From NCBI RefSeq assembly GCF_019059575.1, contig NW_024881518.1, positions 124,001 to 188,000 of the forward strand: DNA of 64,000 nucleotides, in the 5' to 3' direction. Position numbers and translations under genes: made by a program. The DNA comes from Amphibalanus amphitrite (taxonomy: Eukaryota > Arthropoda > Thecostraca > Balanomorpha > Balanidae). A model generated the notes under the pieces. That model ran no database searches. It worked only from the letters and a program-made list of their open reading frames with translations, and was not told where the DNA came from. Positions 57,316-64,000 of this stretch are shown piece by piece (positions within the stretch are counted from its first letter, which is position 1; every line of letters starts with the position of its first letter).

Positions 57316-58314
57316 ATGAAGACCTTTGTGAGTAGCTCTCTGAGATCTCACTGCTGCTGAACCGGTGTGGCCTCTTAACCGCTTCATATGTCTAGAGACG
57401 ACCGGTTCACCACGGTAATCCTGGAGCGTATACTGTGACGCATAACATTTTGACACCGTCCATCAAATTATTCACGATGCTCAGAATCCATTACCGGCTT
57501 TATCTCACCAACATACTGGTTGTTTCCGGTAGCAATATCTTATTGAGTGTGAATGTATTTGGTTTGACCTCGGTATATCTGTGTTGCCAGATTGTGCTGG
57601 TTGTGGCAGTGGTCGCTGTGAGCGGTGACGGGGCGGCCGCCGCCCCCTCCGGAGCCGGCGGAGCTCACGGAGCAGGGTGAGTGCAAGAGGTCCCCGGTCC
57701 GGTGTCTAACCGAACAATACCCAACCAATAAAAGAGGCCTACGAGGGCTGAACGAGAGGTCCCTAAACCTTGAAACCGTATTCAGCAAACTAGCATCTTA
57801 TAATTAGCCTGCCAGATCATTTATTGATTGAAAAGGCTTTGCGTCCGTCATTGAATTGAATTTAGTGTATCATTGACCCAGCAGTCAGCACCCTGATCCA
57901 CCCCTGCATTGAATACCTACAGCATTATGTGTTTAATGCATAATGCGCTCATATTTTGACAGGTACGAGACTCCGGTGCGCACTTACGTCAAGAAGGAGC
58001 CCTACGTGGTGGAACAGCGCGTGCCCTACACAGTCGTCAGGAAGGTCCCCGTTTACAAGCCCGTCTATAAAACCGTGTATAAAGAAGTGCCTCAGCCGTA
58101 CGAGGTCATCAAGCACGTTCCTATTGTGAAGCACGTGCCGATCATCAAGCACGTGCCGGTGGTGAAGCACCACACGGTGCTGAAGCCGGTGCCTGTGGTC
58201 AAACACCACACTCGCGTACAGAAAATTCCCGTCAGCGTGCCCATCTACGTGCAGGAGAAGCACGGGTACGGCGAGTACGGCCACGGCGGAGGGTACGGGT
58301 ACGGGTCGTATTAG
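57316..58314 (+). CDS. Secreted VPV-repeat structural protein 1
   Basis: Three exons were read: 57316-57327 (MKTF), 57591-57676 and 57963-58314, with GT-AG borders and matching phases, giving 149 residues. MKTFIVLVVAVVAVSGDG is a signal peptide, followed by an alanine/glycine linker. The last exon has a hexapeptide repeat of the KHVPVV type from about residue 75 to 115, then VQKIPVSVPIYV and a glycine/tyrosine tail, GGGYGYGSY. The pattern is that of arthropod extracellular matrix or cuticle proteins, but no chitin-binding R&R domain is present and no exact family name is claimed. It is paralogous to the gene at 61994-63085. Confidence 0.9.
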
Positions 58315-58601
58315 GACCGTATGAGACTGACAGTGTGCGGATGCGCAGGCCGGCTACACGGTCTCTGCAGGTGTGCTGTGCACAACGCCGAATGGCCAGG
58401 GTATGTCGCTGTACCGTTCTATCGTCCATCGACAGTGTAAAGGACACTTCCCGATACTGTTCGACTGTTCGAAATGGCCTAGTTGTATGCTATTGTAACC
58501 GGTATGCATGGTACGGTGCGGATCGTTACGCTATTGCCGAGTCAGTGAATGGTGTGACGCTGATGGCTGTATTTGTTCAGCAACCTTTGCCTATTTATTG
58601 A

Positions 58602-58607
58602 AATAAA
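58602..58607 (+). promoter_or_regulatory. Polyadenylation signal of VPV-repeat gene 1
   Basis: AATAAA lies about 290 bp after the stop codon. Confidence 0.7.
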
Positions 58608-58750
58608 CTGTTACAAATCAAGTACCCTATTTCATGTTTTGAAGAGTTGACGTCGCCCATGCTCGGCTCGGCATGCCTTTATAATACGTCGATGATATTT
58701 ATGGAAAATATTTTAAAACGGCCTTTCTTGGTTTATCGTATAATCTGAGC

Positions 58751-59927
58751 ATTGCGACCAGGGGCGCGGGAACTACTTTCCGACTGGGAGGGGGGGGGGC
58801 ACCATAGGGGAAGTTGGGGCAATGCCGGAGTTGGGGCAAAGCCGAAATTCGAGATATTTCGAAAACCGTAAGACATGGGTGCCACCTGTCAGTGATGCTC
58901 TGAAGCTTAAGTGACTACAATTATCGCATGTTTGTTACGAGTCGTCATTCGGAATACTTCGGCTGTGAGGGCGCCAAGAGCGTTTTCAAGGTACGCGTTC
59001 CTTGTACTACATGCGCCTTTGAAGCAGCATTTCTTACTCATTATGCTACCGTTTGTCTGGCCAATTCGGTCAAGTAATCTTCAGCATGTCTTTGCATAAG
59101 TGTGCTGCCTATTTGAAATTTATACGGCACGTTGAAAAGTTATGGGCCTGCAAATGAAAGTATGGCTGGCTGGGGTAATGCCGAAAACGTGCATTTACGC
59201 ACGTTAAAGCACGCTACGTGGACTTTACTGCTGTAGAATAGCAACGCGAACTTTTAGTCACACAAATTACACTTTCAACCGACACAACGGCCTGTTACCT
59301 ATAAGGAATTATTTACCTGGCATTTTCTTATTATATCACACAATTATAACTACCAGTGTGCACCAAGCGTCCTCAAGCTCTTAAAGCGCGTGTCAGCTTT
59401 GATAAATTCTGGATAAACTTTGAGATAAAGTGGCAAAACATCAATGTCGGCATTCCTCGTAGATCATTTCTCCCATTTTCGGCTTTCCCCGCAGTCCGGG
59501 GCAACGCCGAAAAAGTCACTTCTTTGATATTTTAAGTTTGTGCGCTTAACGGTATGCGAATTCATCAAATGCGCCTGGTATGTTTGAAAGGCAAAAGACT
59601 GGCCTCTCGAATGACGCCAACAAGAATAGCTTATGTTGTCTACCTTGCGTGCTACGGGCGTCAGAAAAAAAGTATTCGGCGTTCCCCCAACTTCCCCTAA
59701 TAGAGATCAACCTAGGGTACCCCCAAATCTAGTTTTCTCACCGGTTTTAGGCCACTTATTTTTCACCCCTCGGCTTTTTCAGCAAAAAAAGAAAACATTT
59801 GCAAAAAAGTGTGGTATTCCGTCTCAAAGCTGTGGGGGCACCGCCCCCACGGCCCCAGAGTTGGGGGGGGGGGCAAGCTGCCCCCACTGCCCCCCCCCCC
59901 CCCGGCTCCCGCGCCTATGATTGCGAC
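58751..59927. mobile_element. hAT-like element with 8-bp duplication, interrupted by element 3
   Basis: ATTGCGAC flanks both sides exactly (58751-58758 and 59920-59927). The ends are CAGGGGCGCGGGA and, from the other side, CATAGGCGCGGGA, followed by G tracts. Once the nested element at 58805-59699 is set aside, about 266 bp remain with no coding capacity. This is a non-autonomous hAT-type element by its duplication length. Confidence 0.8.
58805..59699. mobile_element. TA-flanked element 3, GGGGCAAYGCCGAA word, 895 bp
   Basis: The ends are TAGGGGAAGTTGGGGCAATG and, from the other side, TAGGGGAAGTTGGGGGAACG. The word GGGGYAAYGCCGAAA recurs at about 58834, 59172 and 59498. No transposase is visible. 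It lies within the hAT-like element at 58751-59927. Confidence 0.85.
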
Positions 59928-61040
59928 TTTATGGCGATGAATTTGCGATGTTTATTTTCATGTGAATATTTGTTGACAAGTTAAATTTAGCTAAAAACTT
60001 ACAAAAAAAAACTCGTGTAGACAAACGTTGTAACTCCACAGTAGTTCACCCTACCCCGTAGGTAAATAAATGCTCATCCGAATTACACCGACTGAACGAT
60101 AAATGCTCATCCGAATTACACCGACTGAACGATAAATGCTCATCCGAATTACACCGACTGAACGACTAATTCGGATGACTGAAACTATTAGCGATTGAGC
60201 GGGCTGGCTGTCAAGGTGTAACATTATTTATATTTTACGATATCTATACCAATTTTCAAATAGTTTTGCGACCTTTCCAAACTGAATGAGAGAAATTATG
60301 AGAGGTAGGCAGATAAGGAATTCATCGTTTTTACGAGGCATTTTGAACAGTTGCCAACATAATCAAGCAAGTACTTATTCATGGAATTCTGAATGGCGAA
60401 AATACACTTAAGACTCGCATAATGCCTCTGAAGCCATAGAACGTTAACGAAACGAAAAGGTAACCAATAGATTTTCAGCAATACTCTCTTGAAGAGTACC
60501 TAATTATAAAGCCCTGAAAACTGCTCAGATGTGTACAATTTCATCTGGAAATATGGATCGGCTGATAATGCCTATTGGTATGACCTCTTCTATGGTCATA
60601 ACATTGACCTGGGGCTAGTGTCCGTGAACTTCTTCAGGCCAAATTCATGCAATCAGCGCGCAGTAGGTACCTAATGACTAATGATAGAAACGCGATAATG
60701 ATGCATACAAATCGATTTCATACACCAATTGCATATGATGGTATTTACGGACAATTTCGATGGTGTTGCCCTCTCGACACTCGACAGCAACGAAGATTTA
60801 GGAGAAGTAAATGAATGCGTTGCAAATTACGGCACCTTTAGAAGAAAGTCGTACTTAACACTCAATCATCGTGACTATACCTACCTACCTACCTACCTAC
60901 CTACCGCACATTGAATATCGAATCGGGAAATTACATCCACGACCTCTCTCCTAGGCCGTGCAGAAGCCAGAAACTGGCCCACTCCAGCAGAAACTGCTGT
61001 GAACTTTGATGGAAACTTGCTAGAGCGATGACAACTACTG
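59928..61040. other. Intergenic between the two VPV genes
   Basis: Apart from the 33-bp tandem repeat at 60071 and an ACCT repeat at about 60879-60905, nothing was recognised. Confidence 0.5.
60071..60166. repeat. 33-bp tandem repeat, three copies
   Basis: The unit begins TGCTCATCCGAATTACACCG and is repeated at 60071, 60104 and 60137; the third copy is incomplete at its end. The copies are identical where they overlap. Confidence 0.95.
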
Positions 61041-61089
61041 AATTGTTTAGCTCAACGATACGGATCGACTAATATGCGACATGCCCTTT

Positions 61090-61490
61090 CCCGATCAGGT
61101 CATGACCTCGACCTTAGGACCAATCTTTAAGTCGAACGATGCTCTAGCTTTATTAGCTCGCGCATAATGAGCCGATTTGTCGAAGAATGTCAAACTTCGG
61201 AAAATGTTGACCTTTGTTGATTTTGGTGGCTTGGCCTTTGACCTTAGCTAGATATCAACTCATTCTTTCTTTATGATATTTAAGCACATTCTCCCTAAGA
61301 AAGGTTCCCTGGCAGTGAGGACGTTGCGAAGTCGCGATACTCTTGCGCCGTCCAGAGATTCACTTATGACTTCACAGGTCAGTGACCTGGCCCAGTCTGA
61401 ATCAAAAAGCAAATATACCTACTTGTTCTCAGGTGTCATCGCGAGAAAAAGAAAACCTCGGGGGGGGGGGCGTCATCAACCCCTCCTCAC
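61090..61490. repeat. Diverged AGGTCA/G-tract repeat copy
   Basis: Words such as CAGGTCATGACCTCGACC, TTTGACCTTAG and CACAGGTCAGTGACC, followed by a G homopolymer near 61460, identify a degraded member of the family seen at 14, 19-21, 33 and 54 kb. Confidence 0.65.
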
Positions 61491-61931
61491 TCCCCACTCC
61501 TCAACCAGGGCGTGTGGCATACTGCACAAATGATTGACCCAGCATTAGTTGAGGTCATCCGGTGTCATAATTATTGGACCACTTCTAAACACTGCTGCAG
61601 CGGCCTCGGTATGAGCCGACGGGCCGCACCTCAGGTGGTCGCCGTCGGGCCCTCGACCTTCCCAACACAACAGCCATTACGGGTGTGCGTTCTCAGTTGT
61701 CGTGCCGCCATGCCGGCTATCGGAAGTATTCGGGTCAGCCTTCCCCTCCCCGCGGCACTGAAGCTCCCGGCGTGCCCTGCCAGCCGAGCGACCCTGTCGG
61801 CCGCCGCTGCTGTGACCCGGCAGCGCACCGGCCGCCCTCGCCAGCCGGCTTCTTGCTGCCATTGCCCGCCGATCGACTGGTTCCTGGTGGCGGGCCGTCG
61901 CGAGGCCGTCAACACACAGATGAGCCGGCTG

Positions 61932-61939
61932 CTATATAG
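61932..61939 (+). promoter_or_regulatory. TATA-like box of VPV-repeat gene 2
   Basis: CTATATAG lies about 62 bp before the ATG at 61994, the same arrangement as in gene 1. Confidence 0.65.
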
Positions 61940-61993
61940 TCTCCACTCGACGGCAGATAAGGGCAGATCAACCGCTGACATCGGAGAGGAACC

Positions 61994-63085
61994 ATGATGC
62001 ACACTTTGGTGAGATGACCGGCAAGTTGAGATTGGAAATACGATGACGTTCCACCGGTTTCAGAGTAGCACTTCCGAAAGCTAGGATAAAAGTAATTATT
62101 GAATACCGTTTTACCGAAAGTAAATGAAAAATTGCCAGCGACTCAGCCAGCTGTTGCTTTGACCGCCGTATATGACATTTAGACCGACATTTATCTGAAG
62201 GGGATGGCAGCCCAGTCATACAGAGTTGGTGGGTGTGCTCCCCCATCCTGTCCCACAGGATGTCTCTCACTCGTATCCCGTTCCCAGGTCGTACTGGTGG
62301 CTGTGGCTGCTGCGGTGGCCGCAGAGGGCGGTATCGAACAGAACGCCGGCTACGGGACCGGCGCGTACGGCAAGGAGTATGAAACGGAACACTATGGGTG
62401 AGTGAGGGCTCTGAGCTCACAAGTAACATGTAACTGAAATAGAGCTCTGTGAATGAGTTGGAACTCGTAGAAGCTCTGAAATAAAACATTAAGCGACAGT
62501 AATTGAACACATTAGTTCAATAGCAAACACACACTAGTGTGAACCGAATGGGTGAATGGACGACACTGAGCAGTTTATTTGTTATCCAAACAAGTTCTGT
62601 TCTCACCATGGGTTCAAGCAAGTACAACCTATAAAAACTGGCGTGGCCAGTGGCCATGAAGCCGATCGCTTATCCGATAAGCGGTTAACCCTGGTTCGTT
62701 TGTTTATTCATTTATTAATTACCTCGTAGTGACCATCCACCTTTTTGTTTGCAGATATCAAAAGGTGAAGACCATTGTGAAGCACGTGCCCGTTCCTGTG
62801 TACAAGAAGGTGCCGTATCCCGTGCTGAAGGAGGTGCAGGTCGTCAAGCCCGTGCTGAAGACGATCGTCAAGTCGGTGCCGAAGCCGTACCCGGTCGTGC
62901 GCCACGTGCCCGTCGTTAAGCACGTGCCTGTCGTGCAGCGCGTGCCCGTGGTGAAGCACGTGCCGATCGTGAAGCCAGTGCCGGTGGTGCACCACCGCTA
63001 TCACGTGCAAAAGGTGCCCGTGCACATTCCCTACTACGTGCACAAGCCCAGCTACGGCTACGGCCATGGCGGTGGGTACCACTGA
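61994..63085 (+). CDS. Secreted VPV-repeat structural protein 2
   Basis: Three exons were read: 61994-62008 (MMHTL), 62288-62397 and 62755-63085, with GT-AG borders, giving 151 residues. The start MMHTLVVLVAVAAAVAAEGG is a signal peptide; the second ATG at 61997 could also start it. A Gly/Tyr-rich linker with Glu and Lys follows. The last exon has KHVPV-type repeats in units of six, then VQKVPVHIPYYV and a tail, SYGYGHGGGYH. Exon sizes, phases and the VQK-P-V-P-YV block match gene 1, so the two arose by duplication. The role in cuticle or another secreted matrix is inferred. Confidence 0.9.
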
Positions 63086-63331
63086 GCCGGCAGATCTCAG
63101 TCGAAGCGGCTCACCGCCATCCCCAGCGGATGGCTGAAGAGAGCTTAGGTCGCATATTTATTGGTATGTGCCATGTGATTTTATAAGTGCAAGTGTGTGG
63201 ACACATACGGAATGCGTACTTATGTAAGTCTGGTTCTATGAGCCCACCGTGAAAGGTTTACAAGCAGCGTATATGCGATGGTCATTGTGCTTATAAACGA
63301 AACAAAACTTTATTTCATGCAAATATTTCCC

Positions 63332-63337
63332 AATAAA
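63332..63337 (+). promoter_or_regulatory. Polyadenylation signal of VPV-repeat gene 2
   Basis: AATAAA lies about 250 bp after the stop codon, close to the spacing in gene 1. Confidence 0.7.
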
Positions 63338-64000
63338 CTCCGTGTGCTGTTTTGACACATAAATGAGCTAGGTACTGCTAAATGCATACGATAATATGTG
63401 AAACACAAATACATGAATCATAGACCACTACATATCTGGACTGTGCACGGAAATTAGGCCCCTGCCATTAGGGCCCTAACTTTCGAACGTCATCACAGCC
63501 AACTTATTCGCTATATGATGATGTCCTTTAGGAAACATCACCACTAGTCAATTTGTAGTCTGAATTATATCTTACATTGAGCAAAAAAATAGATAATATT
63601 AGTGCAATCATCGAAATATAAAGGGCATTTTCTGCCCATTTCTTTCATGATTTAACAAGGTGTGGATGATGGTTCCCAGCTCATTTTCACGAGAATTAGC
63701 AAATTTTCACAGAAATGTAGCAAAGATTTTTGCAAGATTATTGTTGTTTATCATTGACATAAGGGATAGTTCTCTTTTGTCTTTAAATGAAATGAATACC
63801 TTTGAGTTACTTTTTAATGCATACATGCCACTGAAATACAGTAAAATGTGCCGCTAGTGATAATCATTTCAGAATATCCCATGAACAGAACAGGGCGTGA
63901 GCATATTCAAAGAGCCAAGACAGTGCATGCGACAATGGCAGTTTTCCTGTTCCTGGCTGAAGCATCAGTAACAAGTCAATTTCTATCTGCTCTGAAGCTG
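63338..64000. other. Downstream flank, nothing recognised
   Basis: AT-rich sequence to the window edge with no supported gene or repeat. Confidence 0.4.

Noticed and set aside
60071..60166. CRISPR-like array
   Set aside because: The 33-bp units are directly tandem with no spacers and the genome is eukaryotic.
61512..61997. 161-residue plus-strand frame before VPV gene 2
   Set aside because: It ends in the promoter and 5' UTR of VPV gene 2 and has GC-rich, domain-free composition.

Overview
The window is animal nuclear DNA, most likely from an arthropod and plausibly a crustacean. Genes are split by GT-AG introns, three-exon secreted-protein genes resemble arthropod cuticle genes, and the spacers are crowded with DNA-transposon relics, microsatellites and one full-length LINE. 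No sequence here names a species, so crustacean (for example barnacle-like) is inference from the style of the carbonic anhydrase and structural genes.

Layout. (1) 0.8-17.6 kb, minus strand: a cytosolic-type alpha-carbonic anhydrase in six reconstructed exons, with its last coding exon(s) beyond the left edge. (2) 17.7-24.4 kb: a repeat cluster of TTAA-flanked elements rich in AGGTCA and TGACGTCA words and in G-tract/C-tract hairpins, including a head-to-head pair forming a 2.4-kb inverted repeat. (3) 24.46-27.30 kb, minus strand: a complete seven-exon palmitoyl-protein thioesterase 1 gene. (4) 27.3-46.5 kb: gene-poor, with several MITE families, a fragment of another non-LTR element, and a 5.7-kb two-ORF LINE bounded by a 14-bp target-site duplication. 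(5) 46.7-48.0 kb, plus strand: HAT1, with no intron in its coding region. (6) 48.8-51.3 kb, minus strand: a secreted glycine/histidine-rich protein. (7) 52-57 kb: more MITEs. (8) 57.3-58.6 kb and 62.0-63.3 kb, plus strand: two paralogous secreted VPV-repeat proteins, separated by a nested transposon pair.

Two housekeeping enzymes (PPT1, HAT1) and a carbonic anhydrase therefore sit beside a small cluster of extracellular structural proteins. All three structural genes have the same plan: a TATA-like box, a tiny first coding exon of 4-5 codons, an intron inside the signal peptide, then a repetitive last exon. This suggests co-regulated cuticle, shell or adhesive genes, though no function is shown by sequence alone.

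The least ordinary content is the mobile DNA. One set is TTAA-flanked elements carrying hormone-receptor-like half-sites. Another is three TA-flanked elements of about 0.9-1.2 kb, each of which repeats its own terminal word internally. One of these sits inside a hAT-like element and another in the exact centre of a palindrome.
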